From Marinobacterium sediminicola (lineage in GTDB: Bacteria > Pseudomonadota > Gammaproteobacteria > Pseudomonadales > Balneatricaceae): a stretch of 64,000 bases of DNA. A model generated the notes under the pieces. That model worked only from the letters and a program-made list of their open reading frames with translations. It did no database searches and was not told the DNA's origin. Shown here piece by piece: positions 16,943 through 25,045 of the stretch. Within the stretch, counting starts at the first letter, position 1; each line of letters starts with the position of its first letter. The stretch is taken from the NCBI RefSeq assembly GCF_022343685.1, contig NZ_CP092123.1, forward strand, positions 1,550,001 through 1,614,000, in the 5' to 3' direction. The position numbers and the translations under genes are program-made.

Positions 16943-18022
16943 ATGACTGAAGTAAACACAGTGTTGCTGTATTGCCGCTCCGGCTTTGAAAAAGAGTGTG
17001 CAGCTGAAATCACAACCCGTTGTGCAGAGGTCGGTATATACGGATATCCGCAATTTGAAAATCAGCAGGGTTACGTGCTGTTTCGTTGTCACGAGTCTGA
17101 CGGTGCCATAACGGCAATGCGCAAGCTTCGTTTTCGGAGTTTGATTTTTGCGCGTCAGTGGATCGCTTGTGCGCCGTGTTTGGAAAATCTGTCCTCATCC
17201 GATCGCATCAGCCCGATTGCCATTCTCGTTGCAGAACTGCCACCAACCAGTGAGTTGATGGTAGAGGTTGCTGATACGACCGAGGGGCGTGAGTTGCATG
17301 GCTTTGCGCGCAAATTCAGCTCTGCACTTGCTCAGGCACTGAGGCGTGAAGGTCTAATGCAACCGCGCAAACAACGTGCTGACTGGCGCCTGCACGTTTT
17401 TGTCGTTGATGGTCGTACCCTCTGGGTTGGTGTTGCAGCTTTGGGTAACAGTTCATCCTGGCCCATGGGTGTGTTACGTCTCAAGTTTCCTCAGCAAGCG
17501 CCCAGTCGCTCGACCCTTAAACTGGATGAAGCCTGGCATTACTTTATACCCCAGCGCCGCAGGGATGAGCTTTTAAGAGGCGGAATGAGTGCCGTTGATC
17601 TGGGGGCTGCTCCAGGTGGCTGGACCTGGCAGCTTGTGAATCAGCACATGTTCGTCACGGCGGTCGATAATGGTCCAATGAATGAAGACCTGATGGAGTC
17701 GGGGCAGGTTGAGCATCGTCGTGAGGATGCCTTTACCTTTGTGCCTTCCAAGCCGGTTGACTGGATGGTGTGTGACGTAGTCGACAAGCCTGCTCGTGTG
17801 ACCGAATTGATGTTGTCCTGGGCGCTTAACGGCTGGTGCCGTAATGCCATCTTTAACCTGAAGCTGCCGATGAAACAGCGCTTTGATGAGGTGGAGCGCT
17901 GTCTAGGCTACCTGCGTGCGGAACTGGATGCAGCCGATATTGACTACCGGCTGCAGGCACGTCATCTCTATCATGATCGTGAAGAAATTACCTGTTGGCT
18001 CTCATTGACCCCTGAAGGTTGA
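16943..18022 (+). CDS. rlmM: 23S rRNA 2'-O-ribose C2498 methyltransferase RlmM
   Basis: 359-residue SAM-dependent methyltransferase that modifies C2498 of 23S rRNA. A THUMP-like N-terminal region opens with VLLYCRSGFEKECAAEI, and the Rossmann domain begins with the SAM-binding AVDLGAAPGGWTWQL near residue 220. The catalytic K-D-K-E type residues fit K199, D268 and K301 regions (DWMVCDVVDKP; FNLKLPMK). An excellent ribosome site (GAGGAG) precedes the ATG. It ends two bases from the convergent downstream gene. Confidence 0.95.
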   Translation: MTEVNTVLLYCRSGFEKECAAEITTRCAEVGIYGYPQFENQQGYVLFRCHESDGAITAMRKLRFRSLIFARQWIACAPCLENLSSSDRISPIAILVAELPPTSELMVEVADTTEGRELHGFARKFSSALAQALRREGLMQPRKQRADWRLHVFVVDGRTLWVGVAALGNSSSWPMGVLRLKFPQQAPSRSTLKLDEAWHYFIPQRRRDELLRGGMSAVDLGAAPGGWTWQLVNQHMFVTAVDNGPMNEDLMESGQVEHRREDAFTFVPSKPVDWMVCDVVDKPARVTELMLSWALNGWCRNAIFNLKLPMKQRFDEVERCLGYLRAELDAADIDYRLQARHLYHDREEITCWLSLTPEG

Positions 18023-18023
18023 A

Positions 18024-18305
18024 TCAGTGTTCAAACACGGTAATTTTTTCTTCTGTTTCAAGCATCGGGTTGATCTGGTCCATCATCTCGCGTCGTTCAT
18101 CAGAGGCTTGCCATAAGAGCCAGTCATTCTCTGATCTGTAGGTGGCGAGGATAACCCGATGGTTGGGGTCAGATGTGTTGTGCAGCGCCTCGCCCGATAT
18201 GAAACCCGGGAAATGCATTGCTTTTTGCAGGGTTTCCCGCGAAGCCTGCTCATAGTGTTTACTCAACTCATCTGCTACGTGACGCTCAATCAGTACACGA
18301 ATCAT
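18024..18305 (-). CDS. Antibiotic-biosynthesis-monooxygenase (ABM) fold protein
   Basis: 93-residue ferredoxin-like alpha/beta barrel of the ABM superfamily (MIRVLIERHVADEL at the start, FPGFISGEAL in the middle, VILATYRSENDWLLW strand-helix). Members include quinol and haem-degrading monooxygenases as well as proteins without known activity, so the reaction is not assignable. It is convergent with rlmM and divergent from tusA; AAGGAG precedes its ATG. Its proximity to the redox-sulfur genes tusA and trxC may be incidental. Confidence 0.75.
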   Translation of the reverse strand: MIRVLIERHVADELSKHYEQASRETLQKAMHFPGFISGEALHNTSDPNHRVILATYRSENDWLLWQASDERREMMDQINPMLETEEKITVFEH

Positions 18306-18431
18306 TGGCTTACTCCTTGAGAGATGGTCTCTATATCAGGATAATTGCTTCTTCAGAGGTCGCAAGCCCGTATCGTTGATACAGGCAAATTGTTTAATCA
18401 TTCAATGCTGTCGGGGGAGTTTCTGGCCTGC

Positions 18432-18677
18432 ATGAATAAATCCGATGTCGATCACACGCTCGATGCGAGCGGTCTGCTCTGTCCCGAGCCGGTTATGCTG
18501 CTGCACAACAAGGTTCGGGAGATGTCCGCCGGCGAGGTGTTGCGGGTGATTGCGACAGATCCTTCTACACAGCGTGATATTCCCAAGTTTTGTACGTTTC
18601 TGGGGCATGAACTTGTCAAGCAGGTGGTCCTGGAAAGTGAAACCTATGAGTATCTAATTCGGAAAGGGGCTGGCTGA
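18432..18677 (+). CDS. tusA: TusA family sulfurtransferase
   Basis: 81-residue sulfur-carrier protein of the TusA/SirA family. The conserved [13 protein letters not shown] carries the sulfur-accepting C17 in the CPxP motif. TusA passes persulfide sulfur from IscS to the tRNA 2-thiouridylation relay. The ATG at 18432 gives the normal family length; upstream in-frame starts (18345, 18405) add non-conserved residues without ribosome sites. The GTG of the next gene follows the stop directly, so the two are probably co-translated. Confidence 0.88.
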   Translation: MNKSDVDHTLDASGLLCPEPVMLLHNKVREMSAGEVLRVIATDPSTQRDIPKFCTFLGHELVKQVVLESETYEYLIRKGAG

Positions 18678-19244
18678 GTGTCAGATCTGGTCGATCTGCA
18701 GCAGGCGGTAGAGTCGCTGCTGCAGGAGTGTGAATACAGGTTGTCCGCCGTCGAAAAGCGCAAGCGGACAGCAACGGGTACAACAGAGAGTCAAACCGTG
18801 AATCAAGCAGCCAATAGCAAGACCCGCTCCAAGAACCGTGCCGCAAATCAGGCCGCACTGGAGCAGCTGATCGAGGCTTATCCGCAGACCTTCAGCCGAG
18901 AAAACGTTCGCCCTCTCAAAATTGGCATTCAGGAAGATCTGATTGCCGATGAGAAGCTGGCGAGGAACCGGATCAAAAGAGCGCTGGCAACCTACGTTCG
19001 TTCACTTGCCTATCTGCGCAGCGTGCAGGAAGGTGTTGAGCGTGTTGATCTTAAAGGTGAAGCGGCTGGCTTGGTGACGGCCAGTGAAGCTGAACACGCT
19101 CAGGCCAAAATCAAAGAGATTCAGGCGCAGCGACGCGAACGTCAAAAAGAGCAGCGTGAGCAAGAGCAGCAGCAGCGTAAGCGTGAGAAAGATGAGCGTT
19201 TGAGCCGCAAGCTGGAAGCGCTGGTTAATCTCAAGGGTCGTTGA
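18678..19244 (+). CDS. ProQ/FinO-domain RNA-binding protein
   Basis: 188-residue protein. Residues ~55-150 form a ProQ/FinO domain: AALEQLIEAYPQTFSRENVRPLKIGIQEDL is followed by the RIKRALATYVRSLAYLRS stretch. ProQ-type proteins bind structured RNAs and small RNAs as global chaperones. Here the N-terminus is a short helical extension and the C-terminus is a highly charged coiled-coil-like tail rich in Q, E, R and K, replacing the Tudor domain of E. coli ProQ. The start is GTG at 18678, immediately after the tusA TGA; an ATG start is not available nearby. Role as a ProQ-like RNA chaperone is by family. Confidence 0.85.
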   Translation: MSDLVDLQQAVESLLQECEYRLSAVEKRKRTATGTTESQTVNQAANSKTRSKNRAANQAALEQLIEAYPQTFSRENVRPLKIGIQEDLIADEKLARNRIKRALATYVRSLAYLRSVQEGVERVDLKGEAAGLVTASEAEHAQAKIKEIQAQRRERQKEQREQEQQQRKREKDERLSRKLEALVNLKGR

Positions 19245-19264
19245 GCCGTTGAAATCAGACTCGA

Positions 19265-19304
19265 GTGTCTCCATCTAATGCGTTAATGCACTAGATGGAG
19301 ACGC
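19265..19304 (+). promoter_or_regulatory. Stem-loop sequestering the trxC ribosome site
   Basis: GTCTCCATCTA (19267-19277) pairs perfectly with TAGATGGAGAC (19292-19302); adding a G-U and a G-C pair extends the stem to 13 bp around a 14-base loop. The 3' arm contains the GGAG ribosome site of trxC, whose ATG is at 19307. No T-run follows, so this is not a terminator. It should reduce trxC translation unless opened. Confidence 0.6.
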
Positions 19305-19306
19305 CA

Positions 19307-19741
19307 ATGAACGATTCATTGCATATTTCCTGTCCTGTTTGTCTTGCGACCAACCGCATACCTTCGGCAAGACTCAAACATTCTCCCCAATGCGGTCGTT
19401 GCAAATCACAGCTCTTCGCTGGTCATCCGGTTGAAGCTGACAGTGAGACATTCAAGCGAATAGTGGCGAATACCGATATTCCGGTGCTGGTGGACTTCTG
19501 GGCCGAATGGTGTGGTCCCTGCAAGATGATGGCCCCCATTTTTGCCCAGGCTGCTCTAGAGTTGGAACCCGAATGTCGGCTGATCAAGGTTAATACAGAG
19601 CAGGCGCAACAGCTTGCGAGTCATTATCAGATTCGCAGCATTCCAACCCTGATGTTGCTGCATCGTGGTCAAGAAGTGGGTCGTCAGGCTGGTGCGATGG
19701 ACCTCAACAATCTGCAACGATGGGTCCGATCGCACCTTTGA
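19307..19741 (+). CDS. trxC: Thioredoxin 2 (zinc-binding)
   Basis: 144-residue cytoplasmic thioredoxin. An N-terminal zinc finger with C9-x2-C12 and C29-x2-C32 precedes a thioredoxin domain with the catalytic W-C69-G-P-C72-K and the cis-proline SIPTLMLL. This arrangement is diagnostic of TrxC, a disulfide reductase involved in oxidative stress. The ATG at 19307 is used because GGAG lies seven bases before it; the ATG at 19295 has none. The ribosome site is inside a strong hairpin. Confidence 0.93.
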   Translation: MNDSLHISCPVCLATNRIPSARLKHSPQCGRCKSQLFAGHPVEADSETFKRIVANTDIPVLVDFWAEWCGPCKMMAPIFAQAALELEPECRLIKVNTEQAQQLASHYQIRSIPTLMLLHRGQEVGRQAGAMDLNNLQRWVRSHL

Positions 19742-19748
19742 TATGTGG

Positions 19749-21695
19749 TTAGCTGAGTGTGCTCGGTACGCCGTGCAGGTAGCCCTGGGTACCGTCTATT
19801 TTCATCTTTTCCAGTTCTATTCGCTGAGAGTCTCGCTCAACATGCTCCGCATAGGCCTTGATTTCGAGGCTGTGGGCAACGCTGATCAGGCTGCTGACGA
19901 AGAATCGGTCCTCGTCACTGCGATCAATATGACGAATCAATGAGCCATCGATCTTCAGGTAGTCCGGGCGCAGGGCATAAAGATAGCTGAAGCCATTGGG
20001 GTGTGTACCGAAGTTATCGACCCCGAAGTGTATATTGAGGTCTGACAGTGTACTGCGCAGTGCCTTGATGCTTTCCATGTGAGTAAGGATTGCCGTCTCA
20101 TTGATCTCGATACTCAAGCGGCTGGTGACTCCGCTGTGTTTGAGCGTGTTCAGCAGCCACTCGATAAAGGCGGGTTCAGCGAGCGCCTGATTTGCCAGAT
20201 TGAGGCTCAGGACAGGGCATTCGGGCTTTTGCTGCAGGTGTTGAAGTGCATGTTTGACAATGGCGCGGTCGATCTTTTCCAGCAGGTTCAGGTCGCGGGC
20301 AACGCCGAAGAAATCACCTGCCTGGCAGGGGGTGTTGTCCTGATCCAGAATACGCGCAAATACTTCAGCATGTATACACTGGTTTTGATTATCAACCAGC
20401 TGTTGCTGCTGCAGGAAAATCTGCTCGTTGTGAATGGCTGTTGCGACATGTCGTTGCCATTGGTCAGACCAGCCCTGTTGATGCTGTTGAGTATGATAAA
20501 GCGCGATGCTGCGGTTGCCGCCCTGTTCGGCTTCCTGTTGCGCCAGCCGCGCCTGCGTCAACAGTTGCTCAGAAGTGGTGGGTGTGTCACATGAGGCAAT
20601 GCCAATGCTGAGAATATCGGCGCTCTCTACCGCACCGGTCTGCTTTTTGACCTGACTGCGTACCTGATGCAGCAGAGGCTCCAGTAATAGTTGCCAATCA
20701 TCCAGACTGCGGCGTTGTGCCAGCAAAACGAGGTCGGCGCCACCTATGCGTCCCACGACGTGTGGTCCCAGATTCTGCCCAAGTGCCTGAATGCTCTGCG
20801 CACAACGGCTGATCAAGTGGTTGGTAGCATCCTCTCCCAGCAAGTGGTTAAGCGCCTGCAGGTCGTTCAAATGGAAAATCAGTAGAGAAGCAGGGCCGAA
20901 GTCCTGGCGGTATTCCAGGTGTTCGGTCAGTTGTGTCAGGGTGGCGCGTCGGTTGTTCAGGCCGGTCAGACTGTCTCTGTAGGCGGTACTTCTCAAGGAC
21001 TCGATATTGCGATTCTGCTCGTCAAACATCAGTTGCACCTGACGAACCATCAGGTTCATGGCTGATACGACCTGTCTCAATTCGCGGGTTCGAGGCAGTA
21101 CAGGTTGCTCGATGTACTCGCGACGTGCAAGAGCCATTGCCTGATGTTCGACGCCTTGTAAAGGTCGTAGCAGGTGACGCATCAGCCAGGACAGGATGAT
21201 GGCTGAAATCGCGGACAGGCTGGCAAACAGGAGCAGGGCATTGCGGACGCCTTGCCAGAGTTTCTCGTAGGCATAACCTGCCCTGCTGCGTACATGAATA
21301 CTTCCAACCTGCTGCCATTGAAAGGCGATCTGTCGAGACTTTTCGGGCGGTGTGATGGGCATCAGATGAATGAACCAGTTTGGCGCTTTGATGACGCTGG
21401 CCGGGTCATATGTCTTGCTGTACAGGGTGTTGTTGTTGCTGTCCGTCACTTCGATTTGTTGATAGAAGCCGCTATCAAAAATCGCATTGACGGCTGTAGC
21501 GATGGTGGCCTGGTCCTGCTGCTGCATGTAGGGAGCCAGATAAAGTCCCAGGTGCGTTGCACTGTCCTCGGCATGAGATTCCAGTTGCGTCAGCAGGGTG
21601 TCACGGGAGCTGTCAGACAGAATATAGAGAGTGCTGAGGACCAACCCTAGCAGAACGGCAAGTACAGTTGCGATCAGCTGGTTTGTCAATGACAT
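19749..21695 (-). CDS. lapD: c-di-GMP receptor LapD
   Basis: 648-residue inner-membrane receptor. Order: N-terminal helix (~5-27), periplasmic LapD/MoxY_N domain, second helix (~150-170), HAMP region, GGDEF-like domain (~235-385) whose signature is degenerate (RIGGADL), and an EAL-like domain (~405-640) whose EAL reads EVF. Both output domains are therefore catalytically dead, as in LapD, which senses c-di-GMP through the EAL domain and binds the periplasmic protease LapG. LapG is encoded immediately upstream of it on the same strand with two bases between, confirming the assignment. Confidence 0.93.
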   Translation of the reverse strand: MSLTNQLIATVLAVLLGLVLSTLYILSDSSRDTLLTQLESHAEDSATHLGLYLAPYMQQQDQATIATAVNAIFDSGFYQQIEVTDSNNNTLYSKTYDPASVIKAPNWFIHLMPITPPEKSRQIAFQWQQVGSIHVRSRAGYAYEKLWQGVRNALLLFASLSAISAIILSWLMRHLLRPLQGVEHQAMALARREYIEQPVLPRTRELRQVVSAMNLMVRQVQLMFDEQNRNIESLRSTAYRDSLTGLNNRRATLTQLTEHLEYRQDFGPASLLIFHLNDLQALNHLLGEDATNHLISRCAQSIQALGQNLGPHVVGRIGGADLVLLAQRRSLDDWQLLLEPLLHQVRSQVKKQTGAVESADILSIGIASCDTPTTSEQLLTQARLAQQEAEQGGNRSIALYHTQQHQQGWSDQWQRHVATAIHNEQIFLQQQQLVDNQNQCIHAEVFARILDQDNTPCQAGDFFGVARDLNLLEKIDRAIVKHALQHLQQKPECPVLSLNLANQALAEPAFIEWLLNTLKHSGVTSRLSIEINETAILTHMESIKALRSTLSDLNIHFGVDNFGTHPNGFSYLYALRPDYLKIDGSLIRHIDRSDEDRFFVSSLISVAHSLEIKAYAEHVERDSQRIELEKMKIDGTQGYLHGVPSTLS

Positions 21696-21697
21696 CC

Positions 21698-22417
21698 TTA
21701 TTGCTCCTGGGAGTTGAGATTGACGCGATTGTTTTCCACCCGGGACTGTACGCTGGTCCAGGGTTTGAGTCGATCAGAAGTGCCCACCAACTCGGCGCGT
21801 CGGCCTTTTTTGCTCAGCCAAAGGCTGTCGCCGTTGAAAGTATAGACATGCAGCAGGTCCGGACGCTGATTCGCTGGACGAATTTCGCCGATGAGATTGT
21901 CCAGCACGACCGGCATGGCCGATGGACTTGAATAGTAGGTTAGCACCATGTGGGCCTGGTTCAGCTCAAGGGACTTGACGTAGGCCAGGCTCATTTTGGC
22001 TTCCGCCACGCCGAGTGCTTTAAGTGTGTAGTACTTGGCGATGGAAAAATCCTCGCAGTCACCACCATTAGTGATCAGAAACTCGACCGGGGTCGCCCAG
22101 TAATCTTCCTGGCCCCAATGGATACGATCATCGATAAAACGAACCTGATTGAAAAAGCGATTCACGGTTTCGAGTTTCTCGCTCTCAGGCAGGTGGGCGG
22201 CTTCAGCCAGCAGGTTTTGCCAAGCGGTTAAGCGTTTGGCTGCATCTTCGCCATACAACTGGCGATACTGATCTATCTGCTTGCTGTCCAGCTGCAAGGG
22301 GGCTTTGCCGGTTGCAAGGGCCGCAAGGCAAACAAGAAGCAGTAAAAAGGCTGAAGCAGCATAGAGGCAAGTGCTCTTGCGCAATGATGGCGAGAGTGCA
22401 GACAAATCCATTTCCAC
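21698..22417 (-). CDS. lapG: Periplasmic cysteine protease LapG
   Basis: Transglutaminase-like cysteine protease of the LapG family that cleaves the N-terminus of a LapA-type surface adhesin, releasing cells from a biofilm. An N-terminal hydrophobic signal (~15-37) exports it. The catalytic triad is visible: C121 in TNGGDCEDF, H156 in NQAHMVL and D173 in VVLDNL. The start may be GTG 22417 or ATG 22411 two codons later; ribosome sites do not decide. LapD next door inhibits it when c-di-GMP is high. The adhesin and its type I secretion system are not in this window. Confidence 0.94.
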   Translation of the reverse strand: MEMDLSALSPSLRKSTCLYAASAFLLLLVCLAALATGKAPLQLDSKQIDQYRQLYGEDAAKRLTAWQNLLAEAAHLPESEKLETVNRFFNQVRFIDDRIHWGQEDYWATPVEFLITNGGDCEDFSIAKYYTLKALGVAEAKMSLAYVKSLELNQAHMVLTYYSSPSAMPVVLDNLIGEIRPANQRPDLLHVYTFNGDSLWLSKKGRRAELVGTSDRLKPWTSVQSRVENNRVNLNSQEQ

Positions 22418-22459
22418 CCGGATATCGTGAGCTCATCATGGTCGAAAACAGGGCGTCAC

Positions 22460-23524
22460 TCAACCCTCATTATTGACGCTGGGCATCATTCCGCACTGGC
22501 CCAGTAATTTTTGCCAAGCGCGTGTGTGGCGGTTGCGGGCTTGCAGATAGGTTTGCCAGGCACTTTCAGGCTGTTTGCCGAACAGTTGAACAAAATACTC
22601 TGCCGTTGGTGCGGTTGTGGGGAGCTGATTGACCAGTTTCAGCCACTGAGAGCGCCATTGCTGGCCTGTCCGATCAACTATGGACATCCAGGGTTGGAGT
22701 TGCCCGGCGTAATAGCGCTGGAATACATTGCGAATGATTTCTGCCTGGGGGGTCGGTTTGCGGTTGAAACAGATGGGGCGACGTTCAAGTCGCGCCTCGA
22801 TGGCCTGTGCGGTCTGTTCCAGCGTTTGTGTCAACATTAAAAGACTGTGCAGCCAATCGGCGCCAAATTCAGAGCGGTAGAAGGTCTCGTAGCTGTTTTC
22901 CAGATCCTGAATCCAGTTTGGCTCATCCCAGTCGTCACGCTCAGACAGGGTTGCCAAGTGTTGAAATGGCTCAAAGGCTTGCATCAGTCCGTTAAAGTTG
23001 TCCAGAGCAAGTTGATTCAGAGGTTTCGCCTTGAGGGCAAAATGTTGGCTGATTTCGTCGGAATTGAAGATGGCATTGCTGATGACCAGTGGATAGTTGA
23101 TCCGCTTGGACTCCTCGATCCGGTTCAGGCGATTGAGCAGGGCGAGTGTATCCTCATCCTTGTCTTCAATTTGCTCAAGGTCGAGGATGCACTGGCGGAT
23201 GCGAGGGAGGAAGCGGGTCTCATAAATCAGGCGTTGCGAGGGTAAGGCCAGCTTGCCAAGCGATGTGTTGCGTTCGCCAATCAGCTCCATTAAACCACAG
23301 CGGCGAAAGTCCAGGACGTCCAACAGGCCTTCGTGAATTTCATCGACTGGCAGTGAGCGTTCTCGCTTGGGCGGAAACGGGGGCGGGAGCAGACTGAAGT
23401 TCAGTTGGTAGTCAGAGTCGATGGCATTGCCAACTCGATAAGCATAATCACGCAGCTTGTCTTCATGAACCTGGTCGCTACAGCCGCTGAGCACAATGAT
23501 CAGAAGCAGCAGTATTGATCGCAT
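22460..23524 (-). CDS. DUF3080 lipoprotein
   Basis: 354-residue predicted lipoprotein: signal MRSILLLLIIVLSG with lipobox LSGC (C15). The remainder matches the DUF3080 family of gammaproteobacteria (LRDYAYRVGNAI near the start, FRRCGLMELIGERN near residue 75, helical, tryptophan-rich). Function is unknown. Its first 47 bases overlap the end of the MATE gene, and it lies upstream of lapG on the same strand. I see no catalytic motif. Confidence 0.8.
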   Translation of the reverse strand: MRSILLLLIIVLSGCSDQVHEDKLRDYAYRVGNAIDSDYQLNFSLLPPPFPPKRERSLPVDEIHEGLLDVLDFRRCGLMELIGERNTSLGKLALPSQRLIYETRFLPRIRQCILDLEQIEDKDEDTLALLNRLNRIEESKRINYPLVISNAIFNSDEISQHFALKAKPLNQLALDNFNGLMQAFEPFQHLATLSERDDWDEPNWIQDLENSYETFYRSEFGADWLHSLLMLTQTLEQTAQAIEARLERRPICFNRKPTPQAEIIRNVFQRYYAGQLQPWMSIVDRTGQQWRSQWLKLVNQLPTTAPTAEYFVQLFGKQPESAWQTYLQARNRHTRAWQKLLGQCGMMPSVNNEG

Positions 23525-24869
23525 GACGTGCTATCCGTATCAGGCGTGTTGTTAACAATACGGCACCGGCGCTGAGACCGATCAGCAGGCCGTACCAAAG
23601 ACCGGCAGCGATCATGGCTGGGGCAATCAAGTCGGTAAAGCCGAGGATATATCCTGTCGGCAGGCCGATCAGCCAGTACGCGATGAACACCATGACAAGA
23701 GGAATGCTGGTGTCTTTATAGCCACGCAGAGCACCTGCTGCGCTGACCTGCAAGGCGTCTGAAAACTGGAAGACGGCAGCAATACTGATCAACGTTGTAG
23801 CCAGTAAAAGAATCGGTTCTTCACCCGTGTAGAGGCCGGCAATGTCTCGGGCCAGGAGCAGGGAAAGGCTGCAGCTGAACAGCGCAATGAACAAGGTAAT
23901 CATAATGCCTGTGATGGCGGCATACCGGGCTGCTTCCGGCTTGTCGCTGCCCACCAGATGGCCAACCCTGATGGTAAGCGCCATTGCGATGCTTAAAGGA
24001 ACCATGAAAATCATTCCGGTGTAGCTGATTGTGATCTGATTGGCGGCAATAACCACTTCGCCATGAGGCGCGAGAATCAGAGCCAGCACGCAGAACATGC
24101 TGGCTTCGATCAGGAGAGAGAAGCCGATCGGAATGCCTAGCTTCAACAGCTGCAGCAGCTGTTCCAGTTGCGGTGGTTGCCATTGGAGAAACAGGGACAG
24201 AGGCTTAAAGCGTGGACTTTTACAGAGGTAGAGGGTGCCGGCGATCATCATGATCCACATGACAATGGCTGTGGCATAACCGCAGCCCACGCCCCCCATG
24301 GCTGGAAGCCCCAGTTTGCCGAAAATCAGCACATAATTAAGGGGGATATTGCACAGTACACCCAGAAGCCCGATGCGCATGACCGGATGGGTTTTACCAA
24401 AGCCCTCGCAGTAACTGCGGATCACCTGATAGAACATGAACGCTGGAAATCCCCAGCTGATCGCATCCAGGTAATCCTGGGTCTTGGACTGAAGCTCGGG
24501 CTCAAGCTGAAGCAGCGACAGAATTGGGTCTGCAGAGCGTAAGAGACTTATCCCGATCAAGCCAAGTACTGCAGCAATCCAGAGTCCCTGGTGCAGGGGA
24601 AGGCGCGAGTCTGCTTCACGGTTGGCGCCGACCAGGTGAGCTACAATCGGTGTGGTTGCCATAAGAATGCCGGCCAGGGCCAGAAACAGGGGGAGCCAGA
24701 GGCTGCTGCCCAGTGCGATGGCGGCCAGATCCTCCGTGCCAGCACGTGCGGCCATGAGGGTATCAATAAAACCCATAGCATTCTGGGCCAGCTGAGCCAC
24801 CATGATGGGCCAGCCCAAATGTAGCAGATAGCGGACCTCAGCGTTGCGTTTTTGACTCAAACCTAACAC
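23478..24869 (-). CDS. MATE family multidrug efflux protein (NorM-like)
   Basis: 463-residue transporter with 12 predicted helices in two homologous halves; the GWPIMVAQLAQNAMGFIDTLMA first helix and GLPAMGGVGCGYATA region are typical of NorM-type MATE exporters, which extrude cationic drugs and dyes against sodium or protons. The frame begins at GTG 24869. A perfect minus-strand -10, TATAAT (24881-24886), lies only a few bases before it, so either the message is nearly leaderless or translation begins at the TTG three codons later. It overlaps the DUF3080 gene by 47 bases. Confidence 0.9.
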   Translation of the reverse strand: MLGLSQKRNAEVRYLLHLGWPIMVAQLAQNAMGFIDTLMAARAGTEDLAAIALGSSLWLPLFLALAGILMATTPIVAHLVGANREADSRLPLHQGLWIAAVLGLIGISLLRSADPILSLLQLEPELQSKTQDYLDAISWGFPAFMFYQVIRSYCEGFGKTHPVMRIGLLGVLCNIPLNYVLIFGKLGLPAMGGVGCGYATAIVMWIMMIAGTLYLCKSPRFKPLSLFLQWQPPQLEQLLQLLKLGIPIGFSLLIEASMFCVLALILAPHGEVVIAANQITISYTGMIFMVPLSIAMALTIRVGHLVGSDKPEAARYAAITGIMITLFIALFSCSLSLLLARDIAGLYTGEEPILLLATTLISIAAVFQFSDALQVSAAGALRGYKDTSIPLVMVFIAYWLIGLPTGYILGFTDLIAPAMIAAGLWYGLLIGLSAGAVLLTTRLIRIARHAINTAASDHCAQRL

Positions 24870-25045
24870 GGCGAGATATTATACTCTGGAGATAAGAATG
24901 GTGTTGGGAGGAAAAGCGCTACGCGCTTCCCTGCATCAGCTATGATGACGATTCACTCCGTGAACGCGGCCAAGCATATGCCGGTGTTCAGTCCAGTGCA
25001 ATCCCGAGACGGTAACGGTGGTACCGATCAAGTTGGAGGTGATAG

